The notes under the pieces are model-generated. The model saw only the letters and a program-made list of their open reading frames with translations. It was not told the DNA's origin and did not search any database. Source: Halictus rubicundus (taxonomy: Eukaryota > Arthropoda > Insecta > Hymenoptera > Halictidae). Taken from it: 64,000 nt of DNA. This document shows, one piece after another, positions 1 to 10,452 of the stretch. Numbering within the stretch: the stretch's first letter is position 1; each line of letters begins with the position of its first letter. The stretch spans positions 11,641,822 through 11,705,821 of the forward strand of contig NC_135158.1 in NCBI RefSeq assembly GCF_050948215.1, written 5' to 3'. The position numbers and the translations under genes were made by a program.

Positions 1-525
1 TTTAAACTATCGACTGAATTTAGTAGTGGCTGGGTTACTATTTTCAGTCGACTGTTTTACACGTCGCCATCTTGAAATTTCAAATGTCAGTGTCGCCCGA
101 TGAAACGAAAAGGTTAGAAATACATGATTATGACAGGACGTGCAAATATGCAAGTAATGAAATATGTAATAGATATTTCAATACTTTAATTCACATTAGA
201 TGTTAAAATCTTATTGCTATTTATGCGATATAAACTATATATGTGATATAAATAAATTGTGTATATTTATATTTATAACATAGTGTATGAATTTATTATT
301 AAATAAAGACAGATTCAGACAAAATCATTCAATCACGAAATTTACTATCTCTGTACTGTCCTACTATTTATTTAACTAGCCAACATCGAGAATAAGAGTA
401 AATATGAGAATAACCAGTAAAGCAATTCAGTCGACTGAAAACTATCGACTAAATATTCGATAGTATGTAGTAACTAAATAGTAATTAGTCGATAGTTGAA
501 TTTAGTCGATAATGCCCATCACTAC
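1..525. repeat. hAT-like non-autonomous repeat (possibly complete, ends uncertain)
   Basis: AT-rich stretch whose two ends carry related inverted motifs. Near positions 24-55 there is TAGTGGCTGGG followed by TTTTCAGTCGACTG. The right end, read on the minus strand from about 524, starts TAGTGATGGGC and also leads into TTTCAGTCGACTG (about 426-440). Short motifs such as TCGACTGAA and TCGACTAAA recur at both ends, like subterminal repeats of hAT elements. No coding remnant is seen inside. I could not find a matching 8-bp target duplication, so the boundaries and family are only suggested. Confidence 0.35.
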
Positions 526-802
526 GCGCGACGGCAGATAACGTCTTTAAAAATTTTCCAAACGTTCGTAGCGCCGCCGACGATGCACTTCGACGAACCT
601 GCGAAAGATACGTGAGAGAGAAATGGAGCATGGCGGGGTGCAGTCGCCGCGACGAAGACAGCGACACAGAAAGTGTCTCAGCTCTCAGCCGGTTACGCAA
701 TTACCGTGAGAGCACCGCGGACAGGAGGACAGGGGAGGAGAAAGGGAGAGGGGCGAGCGGCAAAATACGCCAGCGCAGTATAGTACACGTTTTGATATAC
801 GG

Positions 803-812
803 CAAGATGGCC
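803..812 (+). promoter_or_regulatory. ATGGCC-containing start-site motif (YY1/Pho or TISU-like)
   Basis: The motif CAAGATGGCC lies just before the candidate first coding exon at 815. Its ATG (807) opens a 12-codon reading frame that ends at 843-845 and overlaps the ATG at 815 out of frame. Related ATGGCGG motifs sit near the other gene starts in this window (about 40797 minus, 44143, 47253 minus, 49651). Function is inferred from resemblance to YY1/Pleiohomeotic and TISU elements only. Confidence 0.35.
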
Positions 813-814
813 GG

Positions 815-943
815 ATGGGCCCAGCTGTGGCAATATCGGTCGTGAGACACTCGCGTCACCGTTTGCGTAAAAAACAACGTTACGAGTCCTTGCAACTTCA
901 GGAGTATCACTGGGATAAGCAGAATCCTTATCTGGATCAAATG
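815..943 (+). CDS. Candidate alternative first coding exon of Rab32 (exon 1a)
   Basis: A 43-codon open stretch starts at ATG 815 and ends exactly at a strong donor, ATG|GTGAGT at 944. It is rich in Arg, Lys and aromatic residues and has no recognisable domain. The exon ends in phase 0. The next plus-strand exon in this window that takes phase 0 and carries a recognisable domain is the Rab32 core exon at 33858, so it may encode an alternative Rab32 N-terminus across a very long intron. No other plus-strand coding exon is visible before 15723. The start is uncertain: the frame stays open upstream of 815 and a short overlapping frame starts at 807. It could instead belong to an unrelated gene or be a chance open frame beside a CpG-rich promoter. 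Confidence 0.35.
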
Positions 944-3658
944 GTGAGTGAAAAGTCCCTTTATTTCTGCATTTCGGCCGGCGAACCGCACGCGGACCGG
1001 TGCGTGCGACGTTTCGCGCGCCGATTTTCAAACTTCGCCCGACTGTTCCGGGATTCGCGGTGTTCGCGGTTCGACTGTTATGGTGGTTTCGCGGGCGAAC
1101 GCCGTGGAACACGTTTTACAATCGTGAAACTCGTGCTCGTGTTCCGTGAACCCGGTCGATTTGAAATCGGGAGGCGAGTGCGAGTTCGAATTCGCGTGCA
1201 CGCCGAGAATCGGTCTTATGGGGAAGCCATAACCTTCAAACGTCAACTGCGGGTGTGCGTAGAAAATTTGAATAATTCCATGGTTCGAATTTCATCGTAA
1301 CTCTCGTCGAAGAGGATCGTGCGGTTCGGTTAACGTGCAGGTGAATTTCAGGGACGTATCAGTATGTAAGCGTACATTAGTTTGTCTGTTTGTTGTACGT
1401 TTCCTGTGAATTTCGAGATTACGAGACGCGCGTGCATGGTCTACTTTTGCGTCAATTCGAACGAGTTCGAACATTTCTCGGCGGATTACGACCCCCGTGA
1501 ATCTATAATTTAATCCGTAATGTATTCCATCCACCGAGTGGCACAGTGGAAAAAGCTTAGAGATTAATTTGCATATATTACATATATTATATGGAATTGT
1601 TTTGGTCGCGAGTGCACGAAAAGTTCGAACGTTCTTACACTGGCGCATGCGCAGCGCAGCGCAGGTATATCGTGCATTTCACCTTGTATTCTTTATTTCC
1701 AATACAATGGTTATAGCTGGATTGTTAGGATGTGTAACGTTTCGTTATGAAGAAATTCGTTTGTTGGGCGATCTTTTTATGCTAGAACTCGATCGTTCCT
1801 TCTTCTCTGAACCGTAAAGAAGGAAAACAAAGTAACGCTTAATCGGGAAGCTGCTGGCGGCGATTAATCGCGAGAGGTCAATATACAGACAAGAAACGGC
1901 CGAGGTGACGGTGACGGACGATGTTTCTTGTGGCTTTGGTGTGAAATCGTTGGCATACTTGGGTCAAAACGAATGACCGTCGCGGTCGACTGGACGAAGG
2001 CCAAGTTCACGAGAACGACGAAAAATTCTCTCGCATTTCCGCCATCGAACAGCAATAGAGACGATGCGTTAACGGTTCGCCTGAAGTCGTAACGTCTGTT
2101 CTTCTGGACCGTGACTTCCCGTGGTGACCAATGGGAATCTCAGGAAAAAGCGGGAGAAGCGAGTCGAAAAATTCATTCGATTATTTGCAGAATCGAAACT
2201 GTTGATTCTTTTATGGCAAAAAATCGAGGCGAATATCGGGCAGATTTCCCTTTGTTTCCCTGCATTCGATTAATGAAACCGAGATTATTTCGAAGGAGAA
2301 CCTTGTCCCCTCATTGCGAGTTGTTTCTTCGAAGTCTTGGCAACATCCGAGGAAACACGTGCCAGGTTAACCCTTTTCCGTTCCGCGTAATCCTCTGGTG
2401 CACGTCGAAAAAGTTCCTACCATTTCGTCCACGCGTTTCAAGACCGGTTCACGTGGTTATCGCGGCAAATATTGATCGATGGGAATTAGTTGTTCAATTA
2501 GCAGCGGGACCTTTGAGAGAGGACACCGATAAGGAATAGATTGTTCCCATGTTAATTCGAAAACAACATTAACAATCGGAAACAAAGATGAATGGCGTGT
2601 GCACGCGTATGCACGAATATCTACTCTCACATTATAGCGTCCGATATAATTAAATAAAAGCGAGCGGCCGATTCGGCTCGATTGTTCCAGTCGAGAAAAA
2701 GTTAACGAGTTTTCGTCTCGTTAGGATTCATGAGGCGGCGAGACAATGGCCCGCCAGAGGCTTAGAGAGACTCATAATGGTAGATGCAGGCATATTCTCA
2801 TTGATTATCATTCGGCCCCCTAATTTTCCGTCGTTAATACCGTTCGTTGACTGAACGAGGTTTCGTCGGTATCGATGCGTAACGGGTAGCGGGGCTCCCG
2901 GTGTCAGGGACCAGAGGAAACGGATGGGAAATTCGTGGGTGGCTTTCACTGAAAGTTTACTGCGACTCGATGTTGCATCGGATCGCATCGCGTCGTTTTA
3001 TCTAATCGGTCGGGTTAGCTCTGGGTGTAACGACGTGCGCGACGTAACAGGATGAATGGAAAACTCTTGAAATTCGTTTCAACGTCTTTCGAGACAGTAT
3101 GATAAAGCCGGCTCCCGGTTATCGATAACTAATCTCCGGTATATCGTGTTTTATCGGCCTACCGATTCTCTGCATTGTCACGGGAACGATAACGACGATC
3201 GCACGATTCTGCGGGTTAGGTTCTCCTGGCTCGTGTTTACATGCGCAGGTTGCTTCTCACATGATCGGGAAGGTTCTTTGCTCAAAATCGTGGTCCGCAG
3301 ACCTGGCAGCAGGTTATTCCTCCGATCGATTCTCTCGGCTGAGCATTATGAAGTACGTTAGATTCTTCTGGTTGCGAGAACGCTTTCTCTTGCGCGTTAC
3401 TCGGGCGGACGCGTTGTTCACGTTCTTGTTTGAGCTCTCCACAGGGTCGGGGTTTGCACGCTTGGGAATTTCTTTCTTTCTTCAACAATGTTGATCTCCT
3501 CTGATTCTTTTAATCTTTCTAATATTTCAAATTGTGCCAACTAATTTTTATAAACGCATAAAATCTGCAGCCTAACGATTAGAAACAAGAAGCTACTTGC
3601 ATGGACAGAGATCTGTAGGAATTAGGATAAGCGTATTTAGAAGGAATGAATGAAATTA
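944..3658. other. Non-coding stretch, probably intron
   Basis: Only short open frames with no domain resemblance on either strand. CpG content is high around 960-1300 and falls later. I see no RNA gene, tandem repeat or transposon end here. Confidence 0.5.
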
Positions 3659-3780
3659 TTCCCGTGTAGTGCTCCTTCTCGAGAATTTCTCGAGCAATTT
3701 AAATCTAGGAAAATTCTGATGAATCTCATTCATTTTATAACATATAAATTCTTAAATTCTTATTTAAAACTTTAGAAAAA

Positions 3781-4361
3781 ATGAATACTGAATTGAGTAA
3801 TGAGTTTCTTGTTGTTATTAAAGAAGAAATATCTAAAAGAAGAGACAAGATTGTTGTATTCCTTGTAAAATATTTGCATAATCCAGAATCTCTGCAAAAA
3901 AGATTCAGAAGATACATTGTTTTATTTACACAAAAGGAAGATATGTATAAAATGGCAAAACAAATTCTAAGCAGACTTTTTGGAAAATATGACAACGATT
4001 CTTATGAAAATAGTGAAAAACTTTCAGATTCTCAGAATAAGGAACTATCACTGGAAAAACAGTTAGAATTAGAAATTGCAGATAGCCTTCAAGAATTTAG
4101 TGTCAAGAGTTTAATGGCAGAAGAAAATAAATTCCGGACTCTAACAAAGAAATTCCAAATTTTTGAGTCCACTGAAAAAAGGACACCCAATCTTCAGCAA
4201 CTTTTGGATGTTCTGTATACGATAAAGCCAACATCCACACAAAATGAAAGAAATTTTTCTACGGCTACAGATTTTGTTACAAGAAAAAAAGAAGTGTATT
4301 GTCTGATTCTACATTAGACGCATTATGCTTCTTAAGAAGTCATTTCAAAACAAAAGCGTAA
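3781..4361 (+). pseudogene. hAT transposase C-terminal fragment
   Basis: The open frame from 3781 to 4317 (178 codons) carries, near its end, the hAT dimerisation signature: residues of the type PTSTQNERNFSTATDFVTRKK, comparable to the SxxSER-FSxAGxxxxxxR pattern of the family. Just after it a frameshift occurs. The alternative frame continues with a DSTLDALCFLRSHF-like tail that ends in a stop at 4359-4361, which is the usual end of these proteins. The N-terminal BED finger and most of the catalytic domain are missing, so this is a fossil and not a functional gene. It lies inside the hAT element flanked by TTCCCGTG duplications. Confidence 0.75.
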
Positions 4362-4419
4362 TGTTTCATTTTATAAAAGTTTGGTAAAAGTTTCCCAATA
4401 TATAATAATTCCCAATATA

Positions 4420-5667
4420 CAGGGTGAGCCACCTAACGTTTGCACCTCAAAAATCTTTGTTGTTTCTAAAGATACGTAAAATATGGTAAGGACAAAGTTG
4501 AATGGTACAATGGGGCTGACACGATGCCAAAAAAAGGTTGTTTTTGTCATTTTTTTAGAGATATCAAGGTGACCTTCACTTTTTTAAATGGAACCACCTT
4601 TATTTAAATACCTACAATGATAGTCCCTTTCATTAGGAATTCAGTGACAATAATTATTCCAAGGTCATTCAAGGTCGCAGACAGAGAAAACGTATAAGAT
4701 TTAGAATATGAAAGCAGAATACGTTTATCACGGTTGAGACTTGTAGTAAATAGTAAACATAGTATGGTCGTAGTTAAAGTAAACATACTAAGGTCCTTCA
4801 ATGTTATTGTTATTCAGCATTCTTATTTACTATCAGTATGTTTCCAAATGCGATTCCGTCTTATTCAATGACTGAAAAGTGTGATATGATCACGATTTAC
4901 TGTGAATGTAGACAAAATGCAGTGCAGGCCCGATTACTTTATGAAGAAAGGTACCCCGAGCGAAACACTCCTTCTAGACAGACTTTCATTAATACGTACA
5001 GGTTGTTTCGAAGTACTGGAAGTGTACATGCAAGACAGCACAAACGGAAGAATCTCACGACTAATGAAGACAATGAAACTAATATTTTAGCAGCTATAGC
5101 TGTTGATCCTCACTTGAGTACGAGAAAAATTTCCCGGAAAGCAGGCATAAGTCAAAGTAGCGTAATACGACTTCTGGCCCGACATAAATTTCATCCGTTC
5201 CACATATCGCTCCATCAAGAATAGCACGGGAATGATTTTCAAAATAGAATTAACTTTTGTCAATGGGGATTGCTTCAAAATCATTCATTTTTTTCTAATG
5301 TCTTGTTTACGGACGAAGCAACATTCACTAATCATGGCCCAATTATACATTTATAAAATACAGGTATTCTGCCTCCATATTTTAGTTTCATACGTTTTTT
5401 CTGTCCTTGACCTTCAATGACCTTGGAATAATATAGTCACTGCATTCCTAATGAAAGGGACCATCATTGTAGGTGTTTAAAAAAGGGTGGTTCCATTTAA
5501 AAAAGTGAAGGTCACCTTGATATCTCTAAAAAAATGACATAAAAACAAATTTTTTTTTGGCATCGTGTCAGCCCCATTGTACCATTCAACTTTGTCCTTA
5601 CCATATTTTACGTATCTTTAGAAACAACAAAGATATTTGAGGTGTAAACGTTAGGTGACTCACCCTG
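4420..5667 (+). mobile_element. Tc1/mariner-superfamily element with long inverted repeats, nested in hAT
   Basis: The left end CAGGGTGAGCCACC (4420) and the right end GGTGACTCACCCTG (5667) are inverted copies that stay similar for more than 200 bp inward, roughly 4420-4680 against 5400-5667. TA dinucleotides flank both sides, as expected for IS630/Tc1/mariner insertion. Between the repeats lies a transposase remnant (4838-5356). The copy is about 1.25 kb and lacks most of the catalytic domain, so it is non-autonomous now. Confidence 0.85.
4838..5356 (+). pseudogene. Truncated Tc1/mariner-type transposase (DUF4817-like helix-turn-helix)
   Basis: The frame from 4838 encodes an N-terminal helix-turn-helix region of the insect DUF4817 kind: a segment with YCECRQNAVQARLLYEERYP followed by an R-rich linker and a second HTH with STRKISRKAGISQSSVIRLL. 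A TAG at 5222-5224 breaks it. The same frame then continues with a short segment containing FTDEATF, which matches the first catalytic Asp of DDE/D transposases, and stops at 5354-5356. The remaining catalytic domain is deleted. It lies between the long inverted repeats of the nested element. Confidence 0.75.
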
Positions 5668-5757
5668 TATATCTCGAGAATTCTCGAGAAATATAGTCTT
5701 ACTTCTCATTTCTCGAGAAATAAAAAATGTTGAGAAATCAGGAACACTATTCCCGTG

Positions 5758-6517
5758 GGCAGGGGTCTACTCCTGTAGAAAGAGTAGAATGGAGGAGCTT
5801 CTTGTACGGAATAGGGGTCCACAGGACTCGGCAAGGATTCGGCGGCGTACTATGAAGTTTTTGTTAGAGTGTTCGTGTTGCAAAAAGCTCTAGGGAAATG
5901 GATCGTTTGTACGCGTCTCGAGTCGATAGTTTCCAGTTTGTGGTAGCAGGACAGTTTGAAGCTGACGTTCCCTTCGGTTACGGACCTGCATTTTTCCCGC
6001 TTCGCACAGCACCGTCCAGTTCCACGGATTAAACGCGTGTCCGCGTATCGAACCAAGGTGGCGATCGTGTTTCGTTCTTCGACGTGACCCAGATCGGATC
6101 CGATCCGATCCGATCGGATCGGATTTGTGGTTATCCTGATACGGAGAAGCGTTGCGCGCCCCGTATCTTGGCCCCCAAAAAATTCGCGGGAACGCGCTCG
6201 TTTCGAATCAACGCCGAGCGAATTGTCGCGCGGCCGCTCGTACTCGCGCTCGTTCCCCTGTAATCGTATCCGTCCCATCGACGTCATGTCACCGAGATTA
6301 GATTTACACGTGTTTCTTTCGCTCGTTCTTTTCTTCTGGTTCTCGAATTGGTCGACACGTTTCGATATTGCTTGCTTATCGCGGCTAGGGCGTGCGTACC
6401 CGATATCCTATCGAAGGCATCTATCGTGGCTAGTATTTACGTCAATGCATGTCGAAAAACGAGTGTAACGTTGTCGACGTTCAACGTCTCGACTTTATCT
6501 GGCGATCATTGAAAACA
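5758..6517. other. Non-coding stretch with short GATCC/GATCG repeat
   Basis: No gene recognised. A small tandem run of GATCC/GATCG units lies at about 6091-6124. Open frames here (for example 5850-6287 minus) have arginine-rich, low-complexity content with no motif and look like chance frames in CpG-rich DNA. Confidence 0.45.
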
Positions 6518-6521
6518 TTAA

Positions 6522-7864
6522 CACTATTCCTACCGACATTTCACGTATACCTAAACCTACCGCGACCGGTCTTTAGCACAACTTATATTTTTTAATATAG
6601 AATGAAGATAATAGCCAATTTGACAGTATAAAAATATAGTTTCTTTTATTTAGGTGTATACAATGTACATTTTATTCGTTTTCACCGTATAATATTTCGT
6701 TTACTATACCCTGTTGAGCCTGATGTTCCCCTAAAAATATTATGAATAGGTGCTCTTCCAGGATTAGATCCTTCTTTTACTTCTTGCCAAACAGTTCCGT
6801 CTACAGCAATTTTGATTACCACTTTCCCATTCTCACTATCGGAACTAACTAAAAATCTCCTTCTCTTTCGTCCTCTACGTACGTTCGAAACATTCTCTTC
6901 GTCCTCATCGGTGTTCGGGTCGGTCTCAAATAGATCATACTTTTCCGCATTGTCATTTTCAATATCAAAAATTTCCTAATCATCTTCGGAACACACTTCA
7001 TCAATATTATTTGTTTTCTCTAATAATAATTTTACACTCTTCGAACGTCTTGACATTTTGGGAATGAATATTCAAGGGATAAAATAAAAACTAAAATATA
7101 AAAATGTAAATCAAGATGGATAAAAAAATGAACAAAAGATAAAATGTGAAACTTACTACAAAGTATTGTTGGTTTGTTCACTTTTTTGAAAATAACACTT
7201 ATAACACGTAATACGATATAAAATAAAAGTAGAATAATAATGGAATAAAAATACAAAATAATAAAAGACTGCCGAATATGCTCCTTGTAACTTTCACGTT
7301 TTGATGCTCTCTGTTCAGCTCACAAGACTTTACTGATTTGTATTCGTGAGAAGACGTCTAGGCATCTCCTTCGGCTATGATTTTATTTATTTTACAGTCA
7401 TAGTAGATAAGACGGTGTAAGAAAATCCGAGGTTCTGGACCGCTTCGGATACCAATCAGGCAAATAAACACCGCGAGGCCGATAGGCGAGCGAGAACTCT
7501 AAACACTTTGAAGTGCCGTAAAGAAGTCCCTGAAAGGCACTTTTCGGCTAAAATCATACCACAACTGCATTACCTTTCGTTTGTAACGACTTTATAGTTT
7601 CGGAATTGAGTCTTTAAAAGAATACTATTATGAAAAGATATAAATCGTTCCACCGGTCAAATGACCGGTCGTGGTAGGTAAGACAGACTACAAATTTTTC
7701 TCAGAAAATAAACAATAAAGAAAGAAGTGAATATTGAAAAATGTATTATACGCATATTTTAGGAAAAGTGGTGAAGTTTAAAGGCGATTCAATTACGTTG
7801 TATATAGGAAATTCTAATCGAAATTTTAAAAACGGTCAATTAACCGGTCGCGGTAGGAATAGTG
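6522..7864 (-). mobile_element. piggyBac-like deletion derivative with TTAA target duplication
   Basis: The element starts CACTATTCCTACCG at 6522 after TTAA (6518-6521). It ends with the inverted copy CGGTAGGAATAGTG at 7864 before TTAA (7865-7868). TTAA duplication plus these ends identify piggyBac. A subterminal palindrome, CCGGTCAAATGACCGG, occurs near the right end (about 7653-7669) and again as a variant at about 7834-7848. The interior holds a broken N-terminal transposase fragment on the minus strand (6682-7056). A second, closely related but partly different copy lies at 42105-42921. Confidence 0.85.
6682..7056 (-). pseudogene. piggyBac transposase N-terminal fragment (broken)
   Basis: Reading the minus strand from ATG 7056, the frame shows an acidic N-terminus, an Arg-rich stretch (VRRGRKRRRFL), and the segment DGTVWQEVKEGSNPGRAP, typical of the N-terminal region of insect piggyBac transposases. 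At least one in-frame stop and frame slips interrupt it, and the frame terminates at 6682-6684 shortly after a GTSGSTGYSKRNI-like segment. The DDD catalytic core is absent. The related copy at 42277-42585 is still open over the same segment. Confidence 0.75.
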
Positions 7865-7868
7865 TTAA

Positions 7869-9416
7869 ACACAATTCGACGCTCGTGGCACAGAATTTTC
7901 GATCGTTTGCGTCTTTCGAGCAGATAATAGGGCGGGCGTGAAAAGTGAACGCATCGATACCGTGGAAAAGTTTCTTTTTCTCTGTCTTTCGCGAATAAAT
8001 TTTGTAAAAGTATCGGTGATACCCCCGACGGCTTTCAAAATACATCGGGATATTAATCCCGAAGGTGCAACGGTATAAAATCGGTTGAATATAAATAACA
8101 GAGACGTCGATATGACGCCTCGGGTAGAATCGACGATAAAGCGCTTCTCCAAGTCGAATGCATTCACGAAGGAGTTGTAACGGCGACCTACATACACCGG
8201 GTCCTGGAATAATCGATGACGGGTCGGTCGAATCGAGAATTTTAAGGAAACGCGGCGCGACCCGCGTTTAAACTTTCTCGCGGATAAACTCCGCTGCGAC
8301 ATTTCTGAGGATACTAGGGATTCGCTATAGAATTAGCTGAAAAGATTCCCAAATTCGGCTTGGACGAGCTTACGAAAATGCATTGAATTCCGCGGCGCCG
8401 ATCGTTGTTATCGATGGTATCGTGATTGACGTCAATCGAAACTCCAGATTCGGTATCTTCGATGTAAGCGCGCGAAAGATTTCTATCTGATTGCGTTCTT
8501 AAACACTCGACCCCTTGAATTACGCGAGCCTACTGACGCAGATCGAACGCGCTATCTCCGCGGACGATCCTGTTATTGATGGCCTGAACAAAAGAACACC
8601 GTGGCACCGGTCTATTCTTCCTCGATCCTTTGGTTACCTGCGGCTCGAGCGCGTCTCGAGAAGCTCGAAAGCTGATCCGAGGGACGCTGTCTTTCCCGTT
8701 CGCACCCTTCTGCCTCGATCTTCCGTCCAATCAACCATCTGCATGGATCCTGAAACGACGAAGAACAAACATTCGCTTTCGCTTTTATTTGATTTTAAAA
8801 CGTACGAATCGAGAAAATAAACGCGCAGAGTGCGAAGGAGACGAGGAGGAACAATGGTCTTTGGAGAATAAAAAGAAAACAATGCGACGCCGAACGAAAT
8901 CATCGGAGACAAAATGAATCATGAGCATCGCAACCGATAGCGTGCTCGAGGATCGCACGGGAGTTTGCTCGAACGATAACGATAAGCGAGATCGGTCGAA
9001 AAGTTGTTTGCCAACGCCACGTTCCAAATGTTTCTGCTGTGAATCATTCTTCTGTTTCGTCCACATTCTATTGACAAACTGCTAGGAACGTTGTAAACGT
9101 TCGCGCAAACGGTCTCTCCTGATAACGTCAAAACATGCTTCCTGGTCAGGCATCGAAATCTTCGCGAAGATCAATTGAGAAACGTCCCGAGGACTCTCTA
9201 AACGTTCGCGCCCGAGCAAGGCGCTTAGGATTGTTTCTAATATCTAAAGTTTAGCGATGAGCAACCCGCGGACTGCGGTGGGCCAAAAGTGGAAATCTAA
9301 TACTATGCGCGGGCCGCAACGAAGACAACATTAAATACTTTGTTGCGTCGCCAGTTCCAATTTCGGTCTGTGCATTCGCTACGGTCTCTTAATGTCTCTT
9401 TAATGAATTTATTATT
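7869..9416. other. Non-coding stretch
   Basis: No gene, RNA or repeat recognised. Several overlapping open frames around 8500-9100 have no consistent motif and occupy opposite strands of the same CpG-rich DNA. About 9241-9416 may belong to the flank of the hAT pseudogene that follows, since it is linked to it without a visible break. Confidence 0.4.
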
Positions 9417-10452
9417 CTAAGACCCTGGTACACGCTTGAGCATTGTACCACGACTTAACCACCGAACTTTAGTGTTAAATGGAATATCGCCATATTCGCT
9501 TTCCATATCTTTCAAAAATTCTTTAAACTCACGATGGTTTAGTCCTCGAGATCTAATAAAATTTACAATTTTAATAATAGGTGGAACTACATTAGACATT
9601 TTTAGAACTTTAGCACCCAAATTTTCTTGGTGTAAAATACGATGCGAAATAAATATTTCACGGCCTGTTAAATTTTTAATATTTCTCGATAATAATCCCG
9701 ACAAACCAACATTCATACTCGACATGGCTCGAGCTCCATCTGTACTTATTCCAACAATCTTTTCCATTGGGATATTTAATACATTCAGAACAGTTTTCAT
9801 TTCTCTGTATATACCGTCTCCGGTTGTAGTTCCTACAATAGGAACTAAAGATGCAAATTCTTCCGTTACATTGAAATTGGAATCAGTTCCTCTTAAAAAT
9901 ATCATTTATGTCACAACTTTCATCCACAGCTAGAGAAATCCATTCTAACTTAGAAATATGTGTCCACAAACTTTCCTCAATATTCTCTGACAGTTCGTCA
10001 ATTCTCCTTGCGACTGTAAATCGCGACAAGCTAATTTTGGAAATTATATCCTTTTGATTGGGGAAGGCGGCATCTGCTATCGCCAATAAACTAATGCTAT
10101 CCTTGCTATTCTTTCACAATTTCTCCCTCATAAAAGGGTTTCGTCTTTTGTGCCAAAATTTGACTAAAAAGGTAACTCGCACGAACTGCCCTATCTGCGG
10201 TGGATGCAGTACTCTCATTGACCCACCATGTCTTTGCGTAACTGTTCTTGTAAATTATTAAATTTTAAAGGATGTTTACTATCATAGTGTCTCTTAATAT
10301 TATATTTTTTCAACCCAGATATTTCTTCAGTGCATATCAAACAAACAGCACCGTCATTGGTATAAGTAAAAAAGTAATCGTACGACCAACTATCGATAAA
10401 CTGCCGATGTTCATTTTCAATTTGAGAAATTTCGGTTTATTTCCGGCACGAG
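9417..10452 (-). pseudogene. hAT transposase pseudogene of GTF2IRD2/ZBED5-like type
   Basis: Read on the minus strand. Near 10440-10210 is a zinc-finger-like segment of BED character with CLICTEEISGLKKYNIKRHY followed by DSKH, giving a Cys2-His2 pattern. Next comes a LFSQILAQKTKPFYEGE segment (about 10160-10105), then a frame with SLLAIADAAFP and ISLAVDESCD (10086-9883). The longest frame (9905-9417) contains STDGARAMSS, an HRILHQE segment, IVNFIRSRGLNHREF and VRWLSRG. This order matches the N-terminal and catalytic parts of hAT transposases related to GTF2IRD2 and ZBED5. Stops and frameshifts separate the pieces and the C-terminal dimerisation domain is missing, so it cannot make a full protein. 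Confidence 0.8.

Larger units (their letters stand above)
3667..5749 (+). mobile_element. hAT element remnant with intact 8-bp target duplication, split by a nested transposon
   Basis: The left end TAGTGCTCCT (3667) and the right end read in reverse, TAGTGTTCCT (ending 5749), form short terminal inverted repeats. They are flanked by the same 8 bases, TTCCCGTG, at 3659-3666 and 5750-5757. Eight-base duplications are the hallmark of hAT transposition. The CTCGAGAA motifs near both ends are subterminal repeats. Internally it carries the C-terminal part of a hAT transposase (3781-4361). It was later interrupted by a Tc1/mariner-type element (4420-5667). Without that insert the hAT copy is only about 835 bp, so it was already a deletion derivative. 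Confidence 0.85.
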
